Below are positions 22,150-33,740 of a DNA stretch of 64,000 nucleotides, in pieces. Numbering within the stretch: the first letter of the stretch is position 1; every line of letters begins with the position of its first letter. Origin of the DNA: Larix kaempferi. Its lineage: Eukaryota; Streptophyta; Pinopsida; Pinales; Pinaceae. The notes beneath the pieces were generated by a model. The model saw nothing but the letters and a program-made list of their open reading frames with translations. It ran no database searches and had not been told where the DNA came from. The translations under genes and the position numbers were made by a program. The stretch lies in contig BSBM01001719.1 of the NCBI GenBank assembly GCA_027924585.1, forward strand, positions 10,869,001 to 10,933,000. The letters are read 5' to 3'.

Positions 22150-24007
22150 GTGGGTCACGTTTTCTTCAGCCATGTCATTTTAAGCAATTTTATTTAATAA
22201 ATTTAGTACAGATTGGTACGTCTCTTATTGCTTGTAAAATGGGGATTTGGATGTTCAAATGCTTTAATTTGTTAAGGATAGCGTTCTCCTCCTCATTTAT
22301 GGTGCTTTGTATGAGTTTCTCAGGAAATGGGGGGCTTCTGTTTGGTATTTGTGGTCGTTTTTCTTCTTCTTGAGAGTGTGCCTCAGTTGGCTATTGTGGT
22401 TCAGGTTGTGTTATCTGTTCGTGATTGTTCTGTTCTTGATTATTTTGTGGATGGGTGTTCTGGAATGTTTTACCAAATCTGAGATTAATTTCATTTATTT
22501 CAAGTGTATCCATGACATATGTAGGGAATTGCACTACTTCAGTGTTATAGGGTTGCTGTTGTGCTGCTCTGTTGTTGTTTGGGTTTGGAACCGGTTGGGA
22601 AGGAATTGGGGGTGGTCTGGGAGGTGGTTGGTTCTATGGGGGCGGCATGAGGAGTGGTTGTTGTAATGGAGCCCTCCAGTTTGTTGAATAAAGATATGGA
22701 TTTCCATAATTCATTGGTGGCTGAGAAAAAGGTGGGGGGTGGGGAGAATAAGGCTGTGTATAATATGGTTGTTGATACAGTGTTTGGATTTGCTTCCATT
22801 CGTTTGGAGTTGCTTGAGTTGGACATGTGGTTTGGGCTGAGGGGTTCCAATTTTGTTGATTACTTCCTTGGTTAAAATATGCTTGGTTGTTGGGATGGAA
22901 GGGCCTAACAAAATTGTTTCTTCTTTGATTAACAAAATAATGTTGTTCCATAAGACCTTAAGATGTGGGATCCTGAATGGCACCTTTGCATGATGGTAGC
23001 AGAGGGAATTTATCAGTAGAGTGATCATCAGTGCAGAGGCCACATATTTCTATTGTGTTCAATGTGCACTGTCCCTTTTCATGTTTCTTTCTGCAGCGTG
23101 GGAAAAACATTGCCAGTGCTTGTTTGATCTCATCCTGTTTCTTCTTTATTTGGAGTGCATCTAGTTGCATTGCTAGGGACTGAAGGATATCAGTTTTCAT
23201 ATCATCAAGAAGATTTCCTAAATTGGAAATTGTGAGGTTTGGTCCTGAAGATGATGATCCTCCTATAAATGGATGTGTATCCTGTGTCCCAATTTTACCT
23301 TTTTTGGATCTAGAATAATTCCTGAAGATTTGTAGGATTTGATCATAGGTTTTATGGAATATATCCCCATCTCCTAATAGGTTTAATACTTCTAGATTTT
23401 ATTATTTGACTCCTCTAATAAGGACAATTTTCAATGATTCTTGATCTAGGGTGCAGTGACTAACTCTTTTGTAGTTGAGTTGAAAGCATTGTGCATAGTA
23501 TTCTAGGGATTCTCTTTCTCCTTGTTGCATCTTGAAGATTTCATCTCCTTTATCTTTTGCCTTACAATAGTACCTATATTTTTCCAAGAAGGATTGTTTC
23601 ATTTGGTCCCAAGTGAAAATATTGTTCCCTTCCAGGCTCATGAACCATCTAAGTGATAGATCTCACAATGTAGAAGGAAAGAGTCTCAGTTTTTGTGCAT
23701 CAGTAGTATAACAAAAAGACCTACAAACTACCTCAAATTCAAATAAAAATGTGTTAGGGTCTTCTGAGGTTAAGCCATGGAAGTTTGGAAGATTATTAGG
23801 GTTGATATTCTTCATTCTGGAATCCCCAAGAGGTACACTAATGGGAAAACTAAATAGTTCTCTATGTTCATCCTCTTCCTCTGCCATAGTATCATTTGAG
23901 CTAGAGATAGCAAAGTAGTTATCACGGTGTGGATCGTAGATGGAAACAGCTTCTTCGTCAGAGTTGAAGAATTCAAATTGAGAATGCTGAGAGCTGGTGT
24001 TGCTCAT
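22150..24007 (-). pseudogene. Gypsy-1 Gag
   Basis: The first good ATG is at 24007 (MSNTSSQHSQFEFFNSDEE). The retrotransposon Gag domain follows (NLPNFHGLTSEDPNTFLFEF, then FTWDQMKQSFLEKYRYY and ESLEYYAQCFQLNYKRV), then a cysteine-rich stretch around 23110-23020 with CRKKHEKGQC and CGLCTDDHSTDK and a proline- and glutamine-rich tail. Stop codons after LFPSTL (about 23663) and in the tail interrupt it. Gag forms the particle shell; here it is broken. Confidence 0.8.
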
Positions 24008-24113
24008 AGGGTGGTTAGGCAAGAATCGTCCAAATTCATCCCTCTTTCATCGAGGCATTCATAGTAAAAATTTTATGATATTTTTTTTTAAGATGTCTCC
24101 TATAGATTAAGCA

Positions 24114-24133
24114 CCTCCTCGACAACGGAGCCA
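24114..24133 (-). promoter_or_regulatory. Gypsy-1 primer-binding site
   Basis: On the minus strand TGGCTCCGTTGTCGAGGAG starts five bases after the LTR end. It resembles TGGCGCCGTTGCCGGGGA, the Asp-tRNA site common in plant Gypsy elements, with several changes. Confidence 0.7.
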
Positions 24134-24138
24134 AAAAG

Positions 24139-25512
24139 TGGTGGACTCCAAGAATGGATACTATTTAGGGTAGCTATACCAGAAGTATACTTTAATTATC
24201 AACCAAGGAGCATACAAACTTAAGATATGCTAGGTACTGTATGTGCTCTATAGGCTGATATTTGTCGTTCTAGGTGTTTCAATGTATCCTAGAGAATGTT
24301 CTAAGGAAATAGGAAATATTCTTCTAAAAATAAGAAGCAGGAAATATGAAAGTATGTAAATCCATGAATTGAAAAATGTTGAAAATTGTTGAAAACTGAT
24401 AGATTTAATCTAAGAATTGAATACTAGAAAACTGGAAATTTAGTCTAAGAATTTAAATGCTAAAAACCAGTAAATCTAATCTAGGAATTTCAATGCTGGA
24501 AAACAATCAAAGTCTGTCTACTAAATCAAATACTGAAAGCGATTAAACCTATTATGTTCAAATCAAATTCAAATCAAATACTTAAAGCGATTAAACCTGT
24601 TTTATTCAAATCAGATGCAAATCAAATACTGAAATATCTAATACTCTATGTGATTAAACTTAAATAAGGAAAGTATGCATGAAATCATAGATCTGACTCG
24701 TTATCTGGAAATGGTATAAAAATGTTGGAACTCAGATGTGAAACCTGCATGTGTGGAAGGCACACACAGGACTATGGACTATGCGTTACAGAACTACAGA
24801 AATAGTGTTATCAAACTACAGAAGAAAACCATTTTTACTGAAATCAAAATCTAATGTTTAAACAAATAGGAAAGTACTTTTCACACATCATGATGATTGA
24901 AATAGTTAAAAAAATGCATGAGAAATACCTGCAATGATACACAAGACTCTTGATCTACGTATTGAGGGGGCCCTCCCCAACACATATTTCAGGAGGAAAA
25001 GAGACTTATAAATTCATGTAATTAATATAACGTTGATCTTCCATTATCAAATCATAACTTCATGTTTTAGAAAAACTAAAACAAAACTGTCTCAAATACA
25101 AAATATGTTGAAGATTGTTTCTTGAAAATGTCAACATGCCCCCCTGTTATTCAAGAGGTCCCTATTTATTCCTAATTCTAACCTAGCTCTAAATTGTGAA
25201 CAGCGATCCTGGTTAACATGAGTTATTTCTATAAATTAGGAAAATGTGAGTGCTGCGTCACTCGTGATCTTTAGTCTTGAGTTTGATTTACTTGTTGTTT
25301 TCCAAATCCCCTGCGCCCTGCTCATGCATGCCTATTTTCATATAATTAGCACATAAAACGCTTTTAAGCATAAGAAAAATAATCTCTAAACTACTTCATT
25401 AAATAATAAAAACAAATGCATTCTCCCCTACAAATAGAGGTATTTTCTTATCCTTTCTTGCACTTGTGTGGCATAAAGGGGGCTATAGAGTACCTATATC
25501 CTGGGCTCATCA
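24139..25512 (-). repeat. 5' LTR of Gypsy-1
   Basis: 1,374 bp; ends TG...CA on the minus strand. It is followed on the plus strand by CAAAG at 25513-25517. Confidence 0.92.
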
Positions 25513-26316
25513 CAAAGCTAAGGCCTCTGCTATATTATTCGAACAAATTCCCAAACCCCATTTGTACTTCAATCTATGAGTTCCTCCACTATGCCACATA
25601 ACTCCCCCAGCTCCTGCTACGCTAGGATTTCTTTTGGAGGCACCATCGAATTGGAAAGTGTCCATAGCCTAAATATTTCTCCAGTATTGAAAATCAGAAT
25701 TGGAAAGCCTGATTTTCCATGTTGGAGGGTGTCACGGTCAGAGTTTTATACTCGGAGTAGGGGGAGTGGCTCCAATCGAGTTCAATTCTTTTGTGTTGAG
25801 AATTGCATTTGTCCTATAATTACAAGAGTTGAGGCATTCGATCAGTAAATCTTTGGCTTGAACTGCAATATGCAAAGGGGTGTAGTATGTTTCATGAAAG
25901 ATAGCATTGTTTCTAGTGATCCAAATTTTTCAGCATGTGTATTTGGGGATGGAAATCCAAATATGGCACCAAAGTTTCTTATTGGAGAGGGGTGAGGGAT
26001 AAGTAGACTTCCAATTCTTAAATAGATGGGTGGTGGAATTGAAGGATGGCATGATGATATTGAGGTCAAAGAGCATACAATTCCAGACTTGTTTGGTAAA
26101 ATGGCAATGCAGAAAGAGGTGGTTTAGAGTTTCATACTTGCTGCAATAGAGAGAGCACCAAAATGGTTCGTGGAATCCTCTCTTGATAAGGTTGTCATCG
26201 GTAAGCACTTTGTAGTGGATTAAAGTCCAGATGAAGAAATTGATTTTGGGGAGTCTGAGTGGATCCCATATAAGTTTCCATAAGTCTTTTATTGCATCTG
26301 CATGGGTTTGGAGTGC
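25513..26316 (-). pseudogene. LINE-1 zinc-binding region and RNase H N-terminus
   Basis: The minus strand first gives LWKLIWDPLRLPKINFFIW and the zf-RVT block (26208-25930): LTDDNLIKRG, CSLYCSKYETLNHLFLHC and VWNCM. It then gives the start of RNase H (about 25660-25513) with FDGASKRNPSVAGAGGVMW and NNIAEALAL. The frame is cut at 25513 by Gypsy-1 and resumes at 13535. Upstream it is cut by the solo LTR at 26317. RNase H in plant L1 LINEs lies at the end of ORF2 and removes RNA from the hybrid. Confidence 0.85.
26312..26316. repeat. Target-site duplication AGTGC, left
   Basis: AGTGC at 26312-26316 is repeated at 27974-27978, with the inserted sequence between them. Confidence 0.9.
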
Positions 26317-27973
26317 TGTAATACCCCAATGTCGACCCTTATGAAATATTGGTTCTTAATGTAAATATTGTATACATGCGATGTATGTTTCCCTAGCATG
26401 GAGCTCAAGGCCAAGGCCCCACTAGTATATGTTCATATTTTATTTTAAATGGACAAGCATTTGACATTTTGTTACCCATGTGCTATTAAGCCATGGGATA
26501 TTGTAAATTGATGTAAATATTTAATATTGCAATAAAATACCAAAAACTGGCAGTGAGAGCAACGAATGAGAAGGGGCCATGTGTATACCGTAGGGAGTGG
26601 TGAGGGGGCTGTGGGGACGAACCATATGCTTCCAAATGTCATGGTGAGAACCCATTTGACTTTTCTTGATGACATTTATTTCTGTTGCAAGGAAGTAGTT
26701 GAAGATTTCAGTCCATGGTTTCAATGGAGCATGGGCAGCCCAGAAATTCGTATGGCAGAGTATGGGCTCTGTTTTCTTGTACCACAAGTCACTCTACCTC
26801 ATCGGGATTGCTTCATTCTCATTCCCATTCCAGTGTGGAAGAACCCAGCATCAACTTTCATCCAAAAACGAATTCCCAGCAGTGAGCAAAACCAGAAATC
26901 GCAACTTTGCAAGAACCCACATTTTGAAGAGCCAAAAACGCCCAAATTTGGTATTTGATAGTAAAATCCAATAGAGGATCCATAGATATGAACCTTGGGG
27001 CGAATTTGAGAGTATTAGATACCCCGGAATCCATTGGAAAACCCAGTTTTTACAACCCATAAACTCAGTGACGGGATTGAGTTATTTGTTGACAAAATTG
27101 TGAGAAATCCAAGTGTGAATGTTTGAACAGAGGTTGGGTTTGCTTGATAAACCCAGTGAAGGCGAGAATCTCAAGGAATTAGCAGCTGGACCTTTCTATG
27201 CCCACCCTGAATAGGACTGGAGGGAAGGGACGCCCGAGGGACTGTGCATCAGAGAAGGGGACCTTCCTTGTGTTGGGTGAGGTAGGTATTGTGGGTCCCA
27301 TGATTGTTGAGTTCCTTTGAGATGATTGTAGCTCTGTGGTTGAGCTCACTAGCTTAGCATTTCCCTCCTTTATCTTTCATATGCTTGATAAACCCAACTG
27401 TGTGTTGGCTTAGCATAGTTGTTGAGTGAAACCATGGTTGTGAGTGAGCTCAAGTAGTTCCTCCTTAGTGGATACACAACCCAGCTCGGGGGTTATCTCT
27501 CAGCTGAAAGAATACAAGCTGGACAGAGATCTATGGTTGGGTGGAACATTGCTCTCACATAGCCAGTTGTTTGGACAACTTCATCTTCAAGATAAGTGTT
27601 CTCTGTGATTTACATTATATGCATTATGTGTTTTGTAGTGTGTTAATTCTGAATGTTAATTGCCCATGTTAATGAAATGAAATGATTGTCTTAATGAAAT
27701 CGACATGAAGTCTATGCATAGCATGAGTTTGAGATTGAATTCTCTGCATGATGAACCATCGTATGCATATGTTAGTTATGATGATGCATTACTATTTGTG
27801 TGCTTGCAAATATGTTTATTTCCATTGTGTTTATATTGAGTATGAGTCTGCACACATAAGATTTTAATTATTATGAACTTATGAGTAATGTATGGGGCTG
27901 AGATTGTCAAATAAGCCCGGTAGATTGGTCACATTTCCTTCCTTGCATTGGATTGATGGAAGGGGACCTGACA
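26317..27973 (+). mobile_element. Solo LTR, 1,657 bp, inserted in LINE-1
   Basis: The insert begins TGTAATACCCCAATG and ends GACCTGACA, with TG...CA termini and an exact 5-bp duplication. Removing it and one AGTGC joins the LINE-1 codons YNAL and QTHADAIKDLW in frame. TGTAATACCCC is a typical start of plant Gypsy LTRs, hence the plus orientation. No primer-binding site, coding region or second LTR is present inside, so it most likely remains from recombination between two LTRs. Frames inside it (for example 26566-26958) show no known domain. Confidence 0.8.
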
Positions 27974-30068
27974 AGTGCATTGTATCTGAGAACAGAGGTA
28001 TATCAACCTTTAGGGCCCCAACCCCGTTCATCATTGGCCAGTAGGTGAATGGGAGCGCACCCTTTTAGGTTGTTAATGAGAATGGTTTTGGCAGATTCAA
28101 GATTGGTACGGGTGACTGTTTTTTTCCAGCTTTGATAGTTTCCATGAATGTCCCAGGAACCGAAATCCCTTAGATTTATGATCCCATGCTGATTGAGCCA
28201 AGCTGTGATATTTTGTAACTCTTCAGCGTTTTGAAGTACTTCGTTGACCATAATCTTTTCCATGAAAATGTTTATTTTTCTTCCATCTCCAGGTACCCAA
28301 TAAAGGCCTTTTGAAAATAACTCCCAAGCTGCCTTGCACAGTGACCAAATGCTAGAGCCTTTGGAGATTGGCTTTCGATCGAGACATCTAAGATTGTCTC
28401 CATGTAAATATTTATTTCTGAGCACTTGAATGACTCAATGATGTTTATTATGCAGGATTTGCCAGAGAATTTTGCCACCTACTGTCAAGTTTGCTTGGAA
28501 TGGATCTCGGAATTGAAGGCCTCCCAAGGACTTTGGATGCTTTATGGTCTCCCAATTCACTAAGTGGATTATGTTTTCATTATTTTTTCCGCCAAACCAG
28601 AGGAAATATCTTAGAATATTATTGATATGTTTTGACACTCCTTTTGGAGCTAGGAGGATGGAGAATTGATAGATAGGTAGAGCAGAGAGAACGGAGTTCA
28701 CTAAAATCAATTTTTCAGCTTTGCCGAGCCAATGCCCTGCCCATCTTCTTATTTTTGTTTTTATTTTGTTTATCGTGTCATCCCAAATTCTAGATTTTGG
28801 GTGCCCTTGTGTAATTGGGAGGCCAAGGTAGGTGAATTTGTCCCAGTGGTTATGGATTTTGATTCCAAGAATTCTGTTGATTTTAGCTGTAGCATTGTTG
28901 TTTAGATTCCAGCAGTAGACCACACTTTTGAGGATATTGATCTTGCCTCCGAGGGCATTGCAATACCAATTCAAGTTGTGTTTGAAGTTTCGGGAAATGA
29001 TGGAGGAGGCTCCACCCAATAACAATGGATCATTGATGAAAAGGGTGTGATTGAGGATGACGGAGTCGAAGGTTAAGTGGAGGCCAGGTAGGGAGCCTAA
29101 AATCAATTCATAATTCAATTTTTGACTGAGGGAGTCTGCCAGGATGATGTACGTGAAAGAGGATAAGGGGAATCCTTGTCTAATTCCACGTGTGGCTTGG
29201 AAGAAATCAATGGGGAGACCATTAATCAAGGGATCAATCTAGGGTTTGCTTATGTATGCTGAGATCCAGCTGATGAAGGTTTCCCTGAATCCAAAGCATT
29301 TCATAATTTTAAATAGAAAGGAGTGTTTGACGCGATCAAATGCATTGGCCATATCAAGATTGATAAGCATGCCTTTTTATTTTCGAGATTTTCTAGAGTG
29401 GATTGCTTCTTGTACAGGGATGAAATTGTCAAGTATTTTCCTCCTTTCCAAGAAGCCTCCTTGGTTGTCAAAAATAATTTTGTTGAGTAGGGCTTTCATT
29501 CGAATAGCTAGCATCTTGGAAATGATCTTGTACGAGGAATTGCATAAGGAAATCAGTCTAAATTTGCTGAAGGTGTTGGATTGGTTTCTTTTGAAATGAG
29601 AGACAGGAAAGTGGAATTTGTGCAGCCACCGATCTTTGCCTTTGAGTGAAAGTTCCTAATCATTCTCATGAAGTATTTTTTAATGTACTGCCAGCATGCT
29701 TTGTAAAAATGCATCGAGTAGACATCTGGGCCAGGTGCTTTGTCAAGTTCGGAAGAATGAATTGTGTTGAGAAACTCCTGCTCAGTAAAAGGTTTGTGAA
29801 TGTCGAGATTATACTCTGGCATGATACTCATTGGGATGTGCTCCAGGAGTATACGCTCGTCATCTTCTTCATCGTTGTCACCTTGAGCGAATAGCTTAGA
29901 GAAATGGGTATGAGTCGCGTTTTTTATTTCTGTGTTCCCAATGGCAGTCATGCCATTCTCCAATTTGATTTCAACAATGTAGTTGGATGGGTGTCTGATC
30001 TTAAATTGCTTATGAAAGTAATTGGTGTTCTTGTCACCAACTTTGAGCCAGCTACTCCGCAAATTCAA
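27974..30068 (-). pseudogene. LINE-1 reverse transcriptase
   Basis: Minus strand, in order: SSWLKVGDKNTNYFHKQ and LDKAPGPDVYSMHFYKACW (about 30055-29680); motif A LDMANAFDRVKHSF (about 29365-29320, both Asp kept); RGIRQGFPLSSFTYIILADS (about 29190); motif C read as LFINDPLLLGG (about 29040-29010); YLGLPI and WLGKAEKLILVNSVLSALPI; then the RT-connection with YWVPGDGRKINIF (about 28310) and RGWGPKG. Motif C should read (F/Y)ADD; the first catalytic Asp is Asn, so the enzyme would be dead even without the stops. Confidence 0.88.
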
Positions 30069-30184
30069 TCTCCAATATTCCTATTCAATTCGAAATGCGT
30101 GATATGCATTGGATTGCAGTTTGAATTCTTCATGCAACGTGGTTGCTTCAATAGGGTGATCTTCCATGGTGTATTGGATTTCTT

Positions 30185-31120
30185 CTAAAGCGCCCATGAT
30201 AGCCATTCAGAGATTTGAGGGGGCGGGACAGTTGGATTTGGCCCAATTCTTGAGGGCATTTTTGATATTTTGAGGTCCTGTTCCCAAATGTAGCATGGGG
30301 ATCCAGATATGGGGGTTCTCAATGCTTTTTCTAGAATGCTCCAGAAACTAGTGTGGTCAAGCCATTTGGGGCTGAACTTGAAGGGGATTGGGCCAACATC
30401 CTCATTATCCTGAAAATGGAGTTGGATAGGTTTATGATCTAAGGCCAGATTGGCTAAAATGCAAGAGGAGATGGTTTGGGTATCAGACATGAGGCTTCTT
30501 TTGACGAGAAATCTATCCATTCTGGCCATTATATTTCATTTTCCATGCCACTTATTGGACCAAGTATACTTCCATTTTTTGGGTTTGATGTCGATGAGAT
30601 CCCAAGTTTGGAGGAGGGCTTCAACCTGAGATTTGAAGAATTCCTTTCCAATGTGTCCACCCCTTTTTTCAGAGTTGGAGAGAGTAATGTTCATATCACC
30701 AGCAAGAATGATGTTCTGAGGAGCGCATGCATCCAAAAAATCTTCAAGTAGATTCCAACAGTCTTTTTTCTTAGAGTAGAGGTTAGGTAAGTACATGCCA
30801 AAGAGAGAGATGTGCTTGTTGATTTGTATATGAGTGAGCTCAGTGTAAATCTAGTGTTGAGTAACGAAGGAACTTTGAAGGTGGAATTTTTTAGAGTACC
30901 ATAAGGCTTCCAGGCCACCGGAGGCCCCTCTAGCACTAACAATGTAACCTATATTTTTCTTCCATTTTTCTTTTCCAATAGCTAAGGCTGCACTTTCATC
31001 GGGTTTGGTCTCTTGGAGTAGGAGTAAATCAGGCATATCAATTCTTTGGAGGTCTTTTACTGCTTCCAGCTTGCTGGGATTGCCTAAACCTCTACAATTC
31101 CAAGAGACCAACCTCATCAT
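30185..31120 (-). pseudogene. LINE-1 apurinic-type endonuclease domain
   Basis: The N-terminus of ORF2 starts at the ATG at 31120: MMRLVSWNCRGLGNPSK, then LLLQETKPDE (catalytic Glu of the exo/endonuclease fold), LAGDMNIT (GD.N motif), MARMDRFLV and LALDHKPI (DH motif). All key residues can be found, but they lie in at least three frames, so two or more frameshifts have occurred. The domain nicks target DNA to prime reverse transcription. Confidence 0.88.
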
Positions 31121-31199
31121 TTAAGATTGTAGATGGAGGATTGGGTTCCTCCTGCTAAGTCTTTCTTTCCTTCTATTCTGGCCCTTGTGTTTCTGCTGA

Positions 31200-32413
31200 A
31201 TACCATATCTATTATGGCTTGAGATCCTTGGACTTTCTCACGCTCAGCTTCTTCTTCCCTCAGATCTTTGGTAGATTTTCGACCTGGCTTTTTGGAAGAT
31301 TTATCAATGGGTTCTTCCGAGGAGGTAGGGGGATTAGGGGGTCTAGTTTTGGTGATTTCAGTGTAGGAAGGGGCATCTTTGATCGAGTTGAATCTATTGG
31401 TTCTGGGGGTGTTCTAGGGAAGGGAGTTCTTCGAATCTTCATGAACGAGAGTGACTGCTTGAGAATCTTGTTGTTCACATATTTTCTTCTTCATCCTCAG
31501 GGATGTCCTGGATGTCAGGTGTTTCTAGGGCTTTGAATCTGTTCCTGTTGTTCGAAGCCATCGAATCTTGGTTCTCATGATCTGCTTTCTTTGAATTCAA
31601 ACTTTTTGAGGGGGGTTTTATTCCTGATTTGGCATTTTTTTGGATGGCCGTACATTGTTCTTTTTTCCCATCTGTTTCTGGATCTGCAGGCTTCTTCTTG
31701 CATGATCTAGCTAAGTGTTCGTATTCATGGAAAAACCTACATTTAAAAGGGATTTGTTCATAATCAAGTTCCTGTATATGAGACCAATCTGCCACGGTAA
31801 GGTTTATTGCTTCCGGGAGGCCATGTTCCATATCTACTTCGACGCAGATTCTCGCGCATGAATATTGATCTTTTCGATCAGGTTTATTAATGTATTTACC
31901 CCAAGGCATTTCCGATGGCTTCTAGAGATTCATAATTCCAACAATGGAGAGCTAGATGTGGGAGTCTCACCCAGACTAGGACTGTAGAGGGGATGTCGAG
32001 GGATGGATTGAAGTTTGGAGTCCATTTGTTCATATAGAGCCCTTGTGGTCCCATAAAGTAAGGCCCATTCCTGAAGATGAGCTCGCGATCCTGTTTGCTT
32101 TTGAAGACGAATGCAAAGAATCCTTTACCCATGAAGAAGGATTTAACATCTTCCGAGATCAGGGGTCTCCAGTTTTTTTGCAACCAGTTTTCGGAGAAGG
32201 CTATAGGCCTGTGAACTGGCCAATATATCCACATTCTGACAGGTTGAGGACTGTCTTAAAACGTAACTCAACCGGTAGAGCTACGTTTGAGATCTCGTTG
32301 AGTTTCTTCATGAACTTCTGTTGGGATGTGCAAAGAGACTTCTTTCCTTGGGCAACAATTAATCTCAAAAAGTCAGCCAGGTCAGGGGGAGGGCATTCTG
32401 ATCCCGAAGCCAT
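31200..32413 (-). pseudogene. LINE-1 ORF1, DUF4283-like with zinc knuckle
   Basis: The first good ATG is at 32413 (MASGSECPPPDLADFLRLI). The frame is followed through 32431-32201, 32234-31896 (RPIAFSENWLQKNWRP, GKGFFAFVFKSKQDRELIF, GPYFMGPQGLYMNKWTPNF), then 31909-31475 (PFKCRFFHEYEHLARSCKKK). This is the RNA-binding ORF1 of plant L1 LINEs: a DUF4283-like fold followed by a CCHC-type knuckle. The second Cys of the knuckle is His. At least two frameshifts interrupt it. A proline- and serine-rich tail probably reaches about 31200. Confidence 0.8.
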
Positions 32414-32650
32414 TGGAGATAGAGGGAGCAAGCCCTAGGTAAGGGAAAACAAGGCTCAGGATCGAGGGGGAATAGGGAAAGAAGATCCAGGAGGGATCCC
32501 TTTGAGGCTGATTTGCGCCCTGCAGTGACTACGATCAACCAGGGTAGCGATCAAGGAGCATGAGATGGCTAGGAGGTTCCGCGGCCATGGCCAGGGGATC
32601 AACCACTACGCCAAAAGAACCGTGCAGTGCCCTGATTCGATTAACTTTGG

Positions 32651-33560
32651 TTGTGAAAATACAACTTTTGAAAAAAATCCAAGAATAGGAAAGTTAATTG
32701 CAGGTTAGTGAGAGACTTGTTGTTACGCATATATGGTAATTCTACATACTTGTTGTTACGCATATATGATAATTCTGTTCATGTTTAAGGTGGCATAAAT
32801 CGTCTTTATAGTTTATTTATTTTCGATAGTCTAAAAATGGTGTAGTCTAAATATTTTATGTTTTCAACTTTTTCCAAGTGTTTGTATTTCGATTAGAAAA
32901 CTTTAAAAAAACATATAATCACATATATTAACTATAGAAATTACATAATTTGGGTGTCATAGGGATATTTGAGGGTGCTAAATCTATTTATGGATTCAAA
33001 AATACAATTTAAACACGTAGAAATTTGGATTTCACCAAAAAAAATGACCAAATTCGATCAAATCCCACTGTAAAGTCGAAAACATAGAATAAATAGACTA
33101 CTCTGTATGAAAACTATTAACATTTAATGGTTATATCTTCCATATGCCCACGAACAAGGTGCTATTTGAATGCTTGAAAAGGGGTTTAAGGTTTGCCTTA
33201 AAAATGGATGTATAATAATCCCAGTAAGTATCCACGTTAAAATAACAAAATAATCAAAACATGAGAGAAGAGCAAAAAACTACAAAAATAAGGTCGCCTT
33301 TTGTTTGGACATTGTGGGATGGGGACCAGATTTTATGTGGGTTAATTGAGTTGAGGTTCTTGGAGGTGACCGAAGTCATTGTCGTCGATACTTTCGCTTA
33401 ATTGAATTTTCTGGGAAAATCGTAGGGACGTCCTCGATTGGCCCATTGGTGATGGAGCTCGTACTGTGAAAGGCCAGAGACGGCTCGGTGGACAGAAAAT
33501 CTGAGGCATCATCGCTTAGGAAGTTGAGAAAGAAACTCACATTAGGACCTTCACAGTTTC
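32651..33560. other. Intergenic sequence upstream of the WRKY gene
   Basis: 32950-33105 is a weak third copy of the repeat at 921-1065 and 35238-35445 (CTAAATCTATTTATGGATTC, AATAAATAGACTACTC). A 32-bp phrase with TACTTGTTGTTACGCATATATG is tandemly repeated at about 32715-32768. 33290-33560 is GC-balanced and likely belongs to the WRKY promoter. Confidence 0.55.
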
Positions 33561-33635
33561 CAGGAAGGTGGGCCGTTGCAAGAAGGTAATTACCTGGAAC
33601 CCGTCCAGGGATCCCAACTCCACCCTATTTCGCTT

Positions 33636-33644
33636 TATTTATAG
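33636..33644 (+). promoter_or_regulatory. Probable TATA box of the WRKY gene
   Basis: TATTTATAG lies 97 bases upstream of the WRKY start codon, leaving room for a 5' UTR of about 65-70 bases. A TGAC core (W-box-like, TTGACA) lies at 33664-33670. Confidence 0.5.
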
Positions 33645-33740
33645 CTGTTCATCTTATCTTTTCTTTGACATCGGCGCCCCACGTTTCCAAATCACTTCAA
33701 AGATTTTGCGAGTTTCAGGGGGATTGCTGAGCTATTTGCA

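Larger units (their letters stand above)
13536..25512 (-). mobile_element. Tat/Athila-like Ty3/Gypsy retrotransposon (Gypsy-1)
   Basis: A complete minus-strand insertion of 11,977 bp: LTRs at 24139-25512 (5') and 13536-14901 (3'), primer-binding site, gag, pro-RT-RH-IN, an extra frame downstream of integrase, polypurine tract and a CAAAG duplication. The protease DLGAAINVM and LGRPWLATADA tracts and the long sense frame after integrase point to the Tat/Athila group. The LTRs differ by roughly 5-7 % over the first 250 bp by eye, and the coding region carries many stops and frameshifts, so this is an old, inactive copy. Confidence 0.93.
25513..32650 (-). mobile_element. LINE-1, main segment
   Basis: A full-length-looking L1-type LINE on the minus strand with 5' UTR (about 32650-32414), ORF1, endonuclease, RT, zinc-binding region and RNase H. 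The solo LTR at 26317-27973 is excluded, and the 3' end lies beyond Gypsy-1 at 12850-13535. The right edge is placed where GC-rich UTR (CGGCCATGGCCAGGGG) gives way to AT-rich DNA. I found no convincing target duplication for the LINE itself. Confidence 0.8.

Noticed and set aside
21837-22875. Plus-strand frames of 70-178 codons with hydrophobic segments within Gypsy-1
   Set aside because: Antisense of the protease and Gag tail; the hydrophobic look comes from reverse reading of polar repeats.
26566-26974. Overlapping plus-strand frames inside the solo LTR
   Set aside because: No domain, overlapping in two frames, and LTRs rarely code; not listed as genes.
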